DNA of 64,000 nt. Origin: Orbaceae bacterium ESL0721 (GTDB lineage: Bacteria > Pseudomonadota > Gammaproteobacteria > Enterobacterales > Orbaceae). Shown here piece by piece: positions 55,673-62,917 of the stretch; position 1 is the first letter of the stretch; each line of letters opens with the position of its first letter. The notes under the pieces are model-generated. The model searched no databases. It saw nothing but the letters and a program-made list of their open reading frames with translations, and was not told the DNA's origin. The translations under genes were made by a program, and so were the position numbers. Location: positions 1,302,001 to 1,366,000 of the forward strand of contig JAQTHZ010000001.1 of assembly GCA_029433365.1 (NCBI GenBank), written 5' to 3'.

Positions 55673-56224
55673 GCTACTCCTCAAGAATACCGACTCAAAG
55701 CCAAAAAATTAACCTATCAACATTTTGAGTTAAAGCCAACCGAGGGGTTCTATCTTAAGTTCCATAAAGACCATAAATATGCCATCACATCGATTAGCGA
55801 AGGTCACAGGTTTATTGGTCGATTTAATCCGCAGGGTCTCGCAGATATTAAAGTACCTCAAAAGTGGTCACATATTGATGATTGGCAGCTTGAGACAAGT
55901 GCGGTTGACATCTCATTTATTGAACAGTTTTTTAGCCATATTGAGCCACAAAACCTTATCAATGCAGCCGAAGGGGCAGAAATAGGTCACTCATTACTTG
56001 GTGCAACTGGCGGGCTGATTGGTGGTATTACCGGTTACCTTTACGGCGATACCATCAAATCGACCTACAACAAATATGAAAACCAGATTCTAGGTGGCGC
56101 ACAAGTAGCTGGGGGAATCTTAACCTTAGCTGTTGCTGGCACAATTGAAGGGGTATCACTTGGCACAGGGAGTGCTGTTGCGGTTGCTTTAGGGTTTGTT
56201 GGTAGTGACAATATTGCTGCTGGC
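55673..56224 (+). pseudogene. Start-less 5' part of orphan toxin cassette 1 (copy of the effector core)
   Basis: The frame of the next toxin gene stays open upstream to a TAA at 55670, with no ATG, GTG or TTG. It reads YRLKAKKLTYQHFELKPTEG..., WSHIDDW and then GGLIGGITGYLYG and VALGFVGSDNIAAG. This is the same module series as residues 408-560 of the 808-residue effector. The DNA CTCAAAGCCAAAAAATTAAC is shared exactly with 53778-53797. The N-terminal 400 residues are missing, so this is a displaced C-terminal module, silent unless recombined or translated from the internal ATG. Confidence 0.85.
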
Positions 56225-57019
56225 ATGAGCCGCATCTTAACTGACCACGAGGTGACAACACTTGGGGAGGATGCCATAGCTTGGTCAGGACTTGTCCCCA
56301 AAGGGTATGAAGGGATTACCTACGGACTCGTTGACTTAGCCCTTGGTGGCAAAACAATGCTCCTAAATAAAGTACCATCTGCTGCCCACAATATCGTCTC
56401 GATTAGATATATAACTCCAGAGGGGCAAAAACCATCATTAATACGAGACATCAAAGTCCATATTGAAAAACTCTCTAAAAATAATCAAAGGTATCGGCAT
56501 GAGATTGAACTAAAAGAGCCAACACTCAATCCCCGCGGCTCGATGGGCGCAGCTGACGGAAGTGGTGCTCGAAAACCTGTTAAAAAACCTAATACTGGCG
56601 AAGAAAATATTATAAATAAAGTTGAAAGTGACGTTGTTGATGCTAATAAAATTGATAGACTAGAAGACTTATCAAATAGTAAAGCTAAGCCATCTATAGG
56701 AGCTGAAAATGCTGTAGACGGTTCTAAGTTAAATGCGCAATTAGTTGGTAAAGAAATTGCATGTGGACATGCATTTGAAAAGCATGTTTTACAACAAGGT
56801 GAATTCAACTCATTAGATATTAGAACACGTAAACAATTTGCGGCACATATAGAAAATATTGTTAGTAATCCAACATCAGTAAAACAATTTAGTGGAGGAA
56901 GAACTGCATACTGGGATCAGTCAACAGGAACGATTGTTATTAGAAATCCTAAGACTTCTGACGGTGGTACTGCTTTTAGACCTGTAAATGGACGAGATTA
57001 TTTTGATAACTTGAGGTAA
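56225..57019 (+). CDS. Orphan toxin cassette 1 with RNase-like tip
   Basis: 264 residues from the first in-frame ATG, beginning within the pre-toxin linker (MSRILTDHEVTTLGEDAIAW, LVPKGYEGITYGLVDLALGG). A linker PSLIRDIKVHIEKLSKNNQR leads to the junction peptide GEENIINKVESDVVD. After it comes the tip: GHAFEKHVLQQGEFNSL, TRKQFAAHIENIVSNP, GGRTAYWDQSTGTIVIRNP and DGGTAFRPVNGRDYFDNL. From memory this resembles the tRNase-type tips of some CdiA proteins; the conserved GHAFEKH and GGTAFRP are likely functional. It lacks the effector N-terminus and so cannot be delivered as it stands. A tiny immunity gene follows 4 bp later. Confidence 0.7.
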   Translation: MSRILTDHEVTTLGEDAIAWSGLVPKGYEGITYGLVDLALGGKTMLLNKVPSAAHNIVSIRYITPEGQKPSLIRDIKVHIEKLSKNNQRYRHEIELKEPTLNPRGSMGAADGSGARKPVKKPNTGEENIINKVESDVVDANKIDRLEDLSNSKAKPSIGAENAVDGSKLNAQLVGKEIACGHAFEKHVLQQGEFNSLDIRTRKQFAAHIENIVSNPTSVKQFSGGRTAYWDQSTGTIVIRNPKTSDGGTAFRPVNGRDYFDNLR

Positions 57020-57023
57020 TTAA

Positions 57024-57227
57024 ATGAAAATTATAGATATTATAGATAAACATGCAAATATATCGTTATCATACGAAGAGTTGCTCATGCTAAATGCTAT
57101 TTTTAATGAAGTGTGTAATGGTATAGATGTTTTTGAGTTTGAAACTAGAATTGGTGCCACAAAAGAGGAAGTTTCTTATTTATTAAGACAAATAGGAAAT
57201 ATTCTCGATAAGATGGAAAAAAATTAA
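57024..57227 (+). CDS. Putative immunity protein of orphan cassette 1
   Basis: 67 residues, all-helical by appearance (SLSYEELLMLNAIFNEVCNG; ATKEEVSYLLRQIGNILDKM), acidic, with no membrane segment. It starts 4 bp after the stop of the RNase-like tip. Assignment is by position and size; I do not recognise the family. Confidence 0.6.
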   Translation: MKIIDIIDKHANISLSYEELLMLNAIFNEVCNGIDVFEFETRIGATKEEVSYLLRQIGNILDKMEKN

Positions 57228-57236
57228 TTTAGATAG

Positions 57237-57308
57237 ATTCCACGAATATTAGATCTGGGATCATTTTATCTATCTTTAACATGGTACCGCCGAGACCATA
57301 CTTTATGA
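57237..57308 (+). pseudogene. Remnant tail of a further toxin tip
   Basis: A 23-codon open segment (IPRILDLGSFYLSLTWYRRD, then HTL) whose TGA overlaps the ATG of the next immunity gene (ATGA). This is the toxin-immunity junction geometry of the locus with nearly all of the toxin deleted. Confidence 0.5.
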
Positions 57309-57628
57309 AAATTAATAATTTGACAGAAATAAGAAATAAAGTTAATCAAAGTATAATGTATAGTTTAATCGATAGAGCTACAAAAAAAATGCGAGGAGTT
57401 ACAGCTGATTTAAATGAAGATAATATACTAACAATAAGAATGATTTTTGATAATAAATTATTAGATGAAGAAGAGGAAGAGATGCAGATTGCAAATACAG
57501 AAGTTGTAGCAGATTTTTTTAATGATTTTAAAGATATTTATCTTGATCTCTTAATTGTATCCGAATCAATTAGTATTTATGAAAAAAAAGGAAATTTAGG
57601 CTGGTTCTATTTGCGTAAGGAATATTAA
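57305..57628 (+). CDS. Orphan immunity protein (unrecognised family)
   Basis: 107 residues from the ATG that overlaps the stop of the toxin remnant (an ATG eight codons upstream gives 115 but reads through that remnant). Sequence: EIRNKVNQSIMYSLIDRATK, an acidic cluster LLDEEEEEM, then ANTEVVADFFNDF. The intact frame and strong terminator after it suggest it is kept for protection against toxin from other cells. AT-rich. Confidence 0.55.
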   Translation: MKINNLTEIRNKVNQSIMYSLIDRATKKMRGVTADLNEDNILTIRMIFDNKLLDEEEEEMQIANTEVVADFFNDFKDIYLDLLIVSESISIYEKKGNLGWFYLRKEY

Positions 57629-57636
57629 ATTAATTG

Positions 57637-57667
57637 AAAAGATCCTAAGCCAAATTTAGGATCTTTT
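57637..57667 (+). terminator. Rho-independent terminator in the toxin locus
   Basis: AAAAGATCCTAA and TTAGGATCTTTT form a perfect 12-bp stem. It separates the orphan immunity gene from the next cassette. Confidence 0.85.
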
Positions 57668-57701
57668 CCTCATCGCCCACGCCATCCTCGGCGCTGCCGG
57701 T

Positions 57702-58606
57702 ATGAGCCGCATCTTAACCGACCAAGAGGTGACAACCCTTGGGGAAGATGTTATAGCTTGGTCAGGGCTTGTACCAAAAGGGTATGAAGGGATTTCTTAT
57801 GGGCTTTTTGACTTAGCTCTTGGCAGCAAAACCATGCTCCTAAATAAAGTCCCATCTGCTGCCCACAATATTGTCTCAATCAAATATGCAACCCCAGCTG
57901 GACAAAAACCATCATTAATACAAGACATCAAAGTCTATATTGAAAAACTCTCTAAAAATAACCAAAGGTACCGGCATGAAATTGAACTAAAAGAGCCAAC
58001 ATTCAATCCCCGTGCAACTAACGAAAGTGGTGCTAGCAAACCTGTTAAAAAACCTAATACTGGCGAAGAAAATATTATAAATAAAGTTGAAAGTGACGTT
58101 GTTGATGTTAATAATGTTGGGGATTATTTAGAAAATCTTAAATCATCTCCTTCACCCGCAGAGCTGGTACAAAAGCAGGCAGGTAAAAATAGACCAATAG
58201 ACATTAACACTGATCACATTTTAAATGGTGAAATAAAAGTTTATAAAGATGGTTCAAAAAGTGGTGTTGGCGGTCATTATTTACGTGATCCCAATATTAG
58301 AGTCGATACTTGGATAGGTGAAGCTGATGCTAACGGCGTAACAAAAGGTTATATATCAGTTAGAGATCCTGAAACAGGTAAGTGGTATAAAAATCAGCTG
58401 AAACAACTTTTTTCCCTGAACATTGGTCGAAACATCAAACAGAAAGAGAAATTAAAAATGCTTTTGAAAACTCCACGCCTAAACATGGAGAATCGGAAAA
58501 ATGGATTGGAACGTCTTCAAGTGGTTTAAAAATTGAAGGATACTATAAAAAACCAAATGGAACAGGAGCTACTGCCTGGCCTATATATCAAGGTAAGAGT
58601 AAATAA
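57702..58606 (+). pseudogene. Orphan toxin cassette 2: EndoU-type RNase tip, frameshifted
   Basis: Begins with the same linker as cassette 1 (MSRILTDQEVTTLGEDVIAW) and the junction GEENIINKVESDVVD, then changes to a new tip. First frame: INTDHILNGEIKV and GVGGHYLRDPNIRV, the two His motifs of bacterial EndoU. Near 58401-58405 the frame must shift by one base: the continued frame gives unrelated residues to 58529, but the other frame reads TTFFPEHWSKHQTEREIKNA, IGTSSSGLKIEGYY and TAWPIY, the canonical EndoU ending, and stops at 58606. A run CTGAAAC where CTGAAAAC is expected explains it as a one-base loss. Its stop overlaps the immunity ATG (TAATG). Confidence 0.85.
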
Positions 58607-58956
58607 TGAATAGACTAATTTATTACTGGTGGATACCAGATTATAAAAAATTTTCACCTTCCGGAAGAGAATATAATGAAAATATGCGATTTGCTCCTAA
58701 GCAAGGTCGTGGCGTATGCGAAATAGCGGCTTGGTTATCGGATGATCTTCAATATTCAATCAATTCTGTCAATATCTGGATAAATAATATTACTGATTTA
58801 GAAAATAGCAGAGCACCAAATGGTAATTTTGGTATAGGTAATGCGCATTGGGTATTAATTACGGGAGATTATGTATTTTTAGGCACTGAATATGTCGAGG
58901 AACAACAAGTTTTAATGACAAGAGAACAATTATTATATGTTCTTGAGCAAATATAA
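58606..58956 (+). CDS. Putative immunity protein of the EndoU cassette
   Basis: 116 residues, soluble, Trp/Tyr-rich (RLIYYWWIPDYKKFSPSGRE; GVCEIAAWLSDDLQ; GNAHWVLITGDYVFLGTEYV). Its start overlaps the true stop of the EndoU tip by one base (TAATG), so it is the cognate immunity gene by position. The frame is intact although the toxin is broken. The family was not recognised. Confidence 0.6.
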   Translation: MNRLIYYWWIPDYKKFSPSGREYNENMRFAPKQGRGVCEIAAWLSDDLQYSINSVNIWINNITDLENSRAPNGNFGIGNAHWVLITGDYVFLGTEYVEEQQVLMTREQLLYVLEQI

Positions 58957-59197
58957 GGCGTTTTTGGAAGGTAATTATAAAGATCCAAATAATCCTCCTG
59001 ATCCTATTGATGTGGAATTTATTGCTGAAGGTCAAGATGCAATAAATAAATATGAAGGGTTAGAAGGAGCTCATTGTATTCCTTATGATTTTTGTTAAGA
59101 AAGCCTCTTAGCGGATAAACAGTTAGATAAACTACGAGAGCAGGCAAAAACGGAGTTAGGGGCAAATGAATCTTTTAAATTATTAAAGACAAAATAA
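58957..59197 (+). pseudogene. Two toxin-tail remnants
   Basis: Two short open tails follow one another in different frames. The first (EGNYKDPNNPPDPIDVEFI, AEGQDAINKYEGLEGAHC) stops at 59098. The second (ESLLADKQLDKLREQAKTEL, GANESFKLLKTK) stops at 59197, its TAA sharing a base with the next ATG. They look like C-terminal ends of deleted toxin tips. Confidence 0.5.
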
Positions 59198-59493
59198 TGA
59201 TTACTTTTGATAATGCCGTGCAAAAAGCAAACGAATATATAAAAGAGTCTGATATTCCACTTGTTATTACTCTACAAGGTCGTTTCTCCGAAGGATGGTT
59301 TTTTTGTTTTCAATCAAAAGAGTATCTTGAAACTGGTGAATCATCTTGTCAATTAATAGGAAACTCTCCTTTTATAGTAGATAAAGATGATGGAAAAATA
59401 TATGAATTGGGAACAGCATATCCTTTAGAGAAATATTTAAAAGATTATGAAATAAAAAAACAGAAGATGCCGGCGGACATTTTTACGGAGTAA
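59197..59493 (+). CDS. YrhB/Imm35-like immunity protein
   Basis: 98 residues. Pattern of the YrhB (Imm35) group: AVQKANEYIKESDIPLVITL, EGWFFCFQSKEYLETGE, LIGNSPFIVDKDDGKIYELG, TAYPLEKYLKDYE. Its ATG overlaps the stop of the preceding toxin tail. The last residues (KMPADIFTE) run out of frame through another toxin tail, so the natural C-terminus may have been changed by recombination. Confidence 0.65.
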   Translation: MITFDNAVQKANEYIKESDIPLVITLQGRFSEGWFFCFQSKEYLETGESSCQLIGNSPFIVDKDDGKIYELGTAYPLEKYLKDYEIKKQKMPADIFTE

Positions 59494-59522
59494 ATGATCC
59501 TCAAAATAGAGATCCTCACTAG
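59466..59522 (+). pseudogene. Last toxin-tail remnant of the locus
   Basis: An 18-codon tail (DAGGHFYGVNDPQNRDPH) in another frame overlaps the 3' end of the Imm35 gene. GGHFYGVN-type endings are usual for toxin tips. It marks the downstream edge of the cassette array. Confidence 0.4.
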
Positions 59523-59624
59523 GTAATGCTGCCACTTGTACTTTATAGTCAGAATATGCAATTCGTTAAAAATCAAAAAACATTGATTCTATTTAGACTG
59601 AGAAAACTTTAAAATTTAAACAAT

Positions 59625-59656
59625 AAAAAGACGATGAGTTAAATCATCGCCTTTTT
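59625..59656. terminator. Bidirectional terminator between the toxin locus and codA
   Basis: AAAAAG-A-CGATGA pairs with TCATCG-C-CTTTTT around GTTAAA, with A- and T-runs serving both strands. Confidence 0.85.
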
Positions 59657-59689
59657 ATTTATTATTAATAACAGATTACTAATAACAGA

Positions 59690-60955
59690 TTATTTATAAG
59701 TAACTAGCTCAGCATCTGGTTGGTAGATATAGGTTTTGGCTGGTTCGGTTTCGGCTATTATTCGACCTTGACGGATTGAGTAGCGTACTCCTGTTTGGCG
59801 GCGAATGGCATCAAAACCATTTTCTGCCGGTAGAATAACCAAGTTTGCACTCTTACCAACTTCAATACCGTAATCTTGTAGATGTAAGGTTTTGGCACTG
59901 TTATAGGTGATGAGATCTAACCCTTGGTTGATCTGCTCATAACCCATCATCTGGCAGACATGCAGCCCCATATGGAGCACTTGTAACATATTTGCTGTAC
60001 CAAGTGGGTACCATGGATCAAATACATCGTCATGCCCAAAACAGACATTAATGCCCGCCTCTTGTAGCTCTTTCACGCGCGTCACGCCACGGCGTTTAGG
60101 GTAGGTGTCAAACCTTCCTTGGAGATGAATATTGACCAGTGGATTGGCAACAAAGTTAATACCAGAAAGTTTAAGCAGACGAAATAGCCTTGAGGTATAC
60201 GCACCATTATAGGAGTGCATAGCAGTGGTGTGACTTGCTGTCACGCGTTCACCCATCTCCTCTTTATAGGCTAAAGCTGCCAGTGTCTCGATAAAACGGG
60301 ACTGCTCATCATCAATCTCATCACAGTGAACATCAACCAGACAGTCATATTTTTTGGCCAGTTTGAACATGTAATGGAGTGATTCAACCCCATACTCCCG
60401 CGTAAACTCAAAGTGCGGAATGGCACCAATCACATCGGCGCCAAGCTCTAGCGCCTCTTCAAGCAGCGCTTCACCATTTGGATAGGAGAGGATCCCCTTT
60501 TGTGGGAAGGCGACAATTTGCAGATCGATAAATGGTGCAATCTCCTGTTTAACTTCTAACATCGCTCTTAAGGCAACTAGCGAAGGATCCGAGACATCAA
60601 CATGGGTACGCACATGCCCAATACCATTGGCAATTTGCCATTTTAGCGTTCGCATTGCCCGCGCTTTTACATCATCATGCGTTAGCGTTGCTTTACGTTC
60701 TGCCCAGCGTTCAATCCCTTCAAATAGGGTACCGGACTGATTCCAAGCCGGTTGACCTGCTGTCTGCGTGGTATCGAGATGAATATGTGGTTCAATAAAA
60801 GGGGGAATCGCTAATCCACCCTCTGCATCTAATGCACCTTCAATCGGCGCAATTTGCTGCTCAATTTTACTAAATTTGCCATCTTTAATCGTTATCTGAT
60901 AGAGATCAGGACGATTTGCTAAACGCACATTATTTATGGCGGTGATTACACCCAT
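59690..60955 (-). CDS. codA: Cytosine deaminase
   Basis: Converts cytosine to uracil and ammonia for pyrimidine salvage. It has 421 residues (E. coli 427), very close to E. coli CodA. Metal and catalytic residues are visible: [35 protein letters not shown] and [11 protein letters not shown]. The ATG chosen has GAGG 6 nt upstream; an ATG four codons earlier has none. It is downstream of codB as in the codBA operon, but codB is broken here, so the enzyme probably depends on internal cytosine or on another permease. Confidence 0.97.
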   Translation of the reverse strand: MGVITAINNVRLANRPDLYQITIKDGKFSKIEQQIAPIEGALDAEGGLAIPPFIEPHIHLDTTQTAGQPAWNQSGTLFEGIERWAERKATLTHDDVKARAMRTLKWQIANGIGHVRTHVDVSDPSLVALRAMLEVKQEIAPFIDLQIVAFPQKGILSYPNGEALLEEALELGADVIGAIPHFEFTREYGVESLHYMFKLAKKYDCLVDVHCDEIDDEQSRFIETLAALAYKEEMGERVTASHTTAMHSYNGAYTSRLFRLLKLSGINFVANPLVNIHLQGRFDTYPKRRGVTRVKELQEAGINVCFGHDDVFDPWYPLGTANMLQVLHMGLHVCQMMGYEQINQGLDLITYNSAKTLHLQDYGIEVGKSANLVILPAENGFDAIRRQTGVRYSIRQGRIIAETEPAKTYIYQPDAELVTYK

Positions 60956-60982
60956 TTTTTGCCTCATTAGATTCTAACTTTT

Positions 60983-62236
60983 TTAAATAGTAACTTTTCT
61001 TAATAGTAACATGATGACTATATAACTTATTGCGCTACCCAGCACCGAGTTGAGTGGTATGATACCTGGTAAATATTGGGCGCAAAGTATACCAATTATC
61101 ACCGCAATAATTGCAACGGTATTGATCTGTTTCTTATTACTGTTAACTAATTGCTGATAATGTTTATGATTTAATAGATAGTCCGCAATAATCACCCCGC
61201 CAATTGGTGGAATAGCTGTCGATAAAAAGGTTAACCAACCGACAAAATTGTTATAGAGCCAGACCGCACAGAGTGTACCTAACAGCCCATTAACAATCGA
61301 CATCATTTTACTCGATAGCCCAGTGATATTTGCCATGCCAAGACCTGAGGCATAAAGTGCATTATCATTGGTAGTCCAGATGTTTAACCCTAAAACAATT
61401 ATGGCAGGAAGGATTAGACCTTGGGCAATCATCACATCCGAAATATCTGCCTCTCCAACTGATGCCGCACCCGCCGCACCAAAGATAAACATTAACGAGT
61501 TACCAAACAGGAAGGCGATAATGGTGATGAGGAATACGCTTTTAGCTCTTTTACCAAAGCGGACAAAGTCAGCAGTCAAAGTCCCCGCGCTGATAAATGA
61601 CCCCACAACAATGGTAAGTGCAATGGTAAGCTCTGACGGTGTGATATCGATCAAGGGCATATCAAGATTCTGACGGTGTGATATCGATCAAGGCATGGAG
61701 TCCACCCATATCATTTAAATCCAGACCGAGTAGCAACCTAAAATGGCAATAGCTGGTACCGCAATAATTGAGAGGTAAAGAAGCGCTTTTATCCCCTCAA
61801 AGGCAACGGTAATTGTCATCAATAGACCAAAGATGCCGATAAGTAAGTAGGCATTTACCCCCGTTGCTTTACTGACAGGGAAGGCAAACATCGCAAGACC
61901 GACACCAAACCAGCCCACTTGGGTAATACTGAGTAAAAGGAGGGGGAGCCATGACCCTTTTAAGCCGAAGGAGAAGCGTGCTAAAAGGTGGGTTGAAAAA
62001 CCTGTTTTGGCGCCAATGTAGCCTAACATTGCGCTATAGATCCCCAAAAGCAGATTACCAACAAAAAGTGCTAAAAAGAACTGGTTAAAACTGAGCCCTG
62101 TACCTAATTTACCACCCGCCCACATACTGGCAGAGAAGAAGGTTAAACTGAGCATAATAAAGGCAAGGGAGAGAGTGCTTTTTCTGGCTGATTCAGGGAC
62201 CGCTTCCTGACTGAAGTTATCATCTTGATTAGACAT
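60983..62236 (-). pseudogene. codB: Cytosine permease, disrupted
   Basis: NCS1-family cytosine/H+ symporter split in two open parts. The first (from 62236) runs QEAVPESARKSTLSLAFIML through VGWFGVGLAMFAFPVSKATG to CYSVWI, then meets TAA at 61712-61714. The second restarts at an ATG (61660): PLIDITPSELTIALTIVVGS, LNIWTTNDNALYASGLG to the end. The intact sequence would read VWI-LNDMGGLHALIDITPS-ELTIAL (compare E. coli VWLAVNGMGGLDAL). Two lesions are seen: one base missing at TGGATTTAAATG, and a 25-bp direct repeat with 37-bp period. All transmembrane segments are otherwise well kept, so inactivation is recent. Confidence 0.9.
61632..61693. repeat. 25-bp direct repeat (37-bp period) inside codB
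   Basis: TCTGACGGTGTGATATCGAT plus CAAGG occurs at 61632-61656 and again, exactly, at 61669-61693. The 12 bases between, GCATATCAAGAT, complete the 37-bp unit. The extra unit adds a frame shift of +1. Confidence 0.95.
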
Positions 62237-62408
62237 ATAAAACCTTTAGGGAAAATGTGTATATGATTGAATTTAATAAAATCGGCGGTCATTATATAGC
62301 GTTTTCAACTGAGCGCTATAAAAAAAATCCCCCTTTATAATTTAATCAGTTGAAAAATCAATAGTATTATTTTTGAGACAGATTGGGTTTTACACAACTG
62401 TATAAAAA
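62237..62408 (-). promoter_or_regulatory. codB upstream region
   Basis: On the minus strand a TATAAT box (62296-62291) follows an inverted repeat TATAGCG/CGCTATA (62295-62320) preceded by a T-run. A promoter with an overlapping operator is possible; no -35 box is convincing. Confidence 0.35.
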
Positions 62409-62597
62409 GTGAAGATTCTCTATTTATATTATCGATTTAACGGCAAGCTATTTAACGGTTATCTATTTAGCAGTAATCTATTTTACAGCAATTTATTTAG
62501 CAGTAATCTATTCAACTACAAACTATTTAATGGAAAGAGCAATCTGCCTTTTAAGTCCGTCACGAGTGACTTTAAACCAATTGGAGAAGTAAAATGA
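62409..62597 (+). CDS. Small repeat ORF, pentapeptide-repeat-like (doubtful gene)
   Basis: 62 residues from a GTG. The middle is built of five-residue units centred on Leu-Phe: KLFNG, YLFSS, NLFYS, NLFSS, NLFNY, KLFNG. The unit order S-N-L-F-x mimics pentapeptide-repeat proteins, but the array is only seven units and arises from a 15-bp DNA repeat. The TGA overlaps the ATG of the next gene (ATGA), which favours translation; the lack of a clear Shine-Dalgarno at the GTG speaks against it. Confidence 0.3.
   Translation: MKILYLYYRFNGKLFNGYLFSSNLFYSNLFSSNLFNYKLFNGKSNLPFKSVTSDFKPIGEVK
62431..62535 (+). repeat. Seven 15-bp tandem repeats
   Basis: Units resemble ATCTATTTAGCAGTA (exact at 62461; the unit at 62491 differs by one base), with the others diverging at up to about five positions. 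The period is exactly 15 through all seven units. Confidence 0.92.
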
Positions 62598-62836
62598 GCG
62601 CACTCAAATTCTCGTTACTATGGCTATTATTTACGGTTACCTTTTTTATATCTCTTGTAATCATTGGTAACTTAGTTGATAACTTAGTCGACAACTACCT
62701 ACCTCACCGCTTCGGCATAGATATTCCCATGATTATATTTTGTTTTCTGTCAGCGCTAGCTGCTAATCTACTGATTATCTATCTCTCATTTGCTGTAACT
62801 AAATGGTTAAAAAATAGGAGAAAAGAGAGGATTTAG
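62594..62836 (+). CDS. Small membrane protein with two helices
   Basis: 80 residues. Helix 1 is LLWLLFTVTFFISLVIIG, helix 2 IIFCFLSALAANLLIIYLSF, with a short loop containing NLVDNLVDNYLPHRFG (itself a small repeat, NLVDN twice) and a basic tail (KWLKNRRKERI). TTGGAGAAG precedes the ATG 5 nt upstream. It lies divergent to gltD and codB. Function unknown. Confidence 0.6.
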   Translation: MSALKFSLLWLLFTVTFFISLVIIGNLVDNLVDNYLPHRFGIDIPMIIFCFLSALAANLLIIYLSFAVTKWLKNRRKERI

Positions 62837-62917
62837 CATAAAGATTACTCTATTTTGTGATAAATGTGATTGGTGATGGCCATAACCATCACCATGCGCA
62901 TAAAAATAGAGAGATGC

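Noticed and set aside
54993-59493. CRISPR or phage origin for the array of small genes
   Set aside because: There are no regularly spaced identical repeats and no phage structural or integrase genes; the toxin-core similarity and overlap geometry explain the array.
61386-61397. AACCCTAAAACA inside codB as a motif copy
   Set aside because: It encodes the conserved VLGLN of the permease (VLGLNIWTTND), so it is explained by the protein sequence.
62409-62597. Confident call as a pentapeptide-repeat protein
   Set aside because: Only about seven units, all derived from a 15-bp DNA repeat, and the start lacks a clear ribosome-binding site; kept only as a doubtful ORF.
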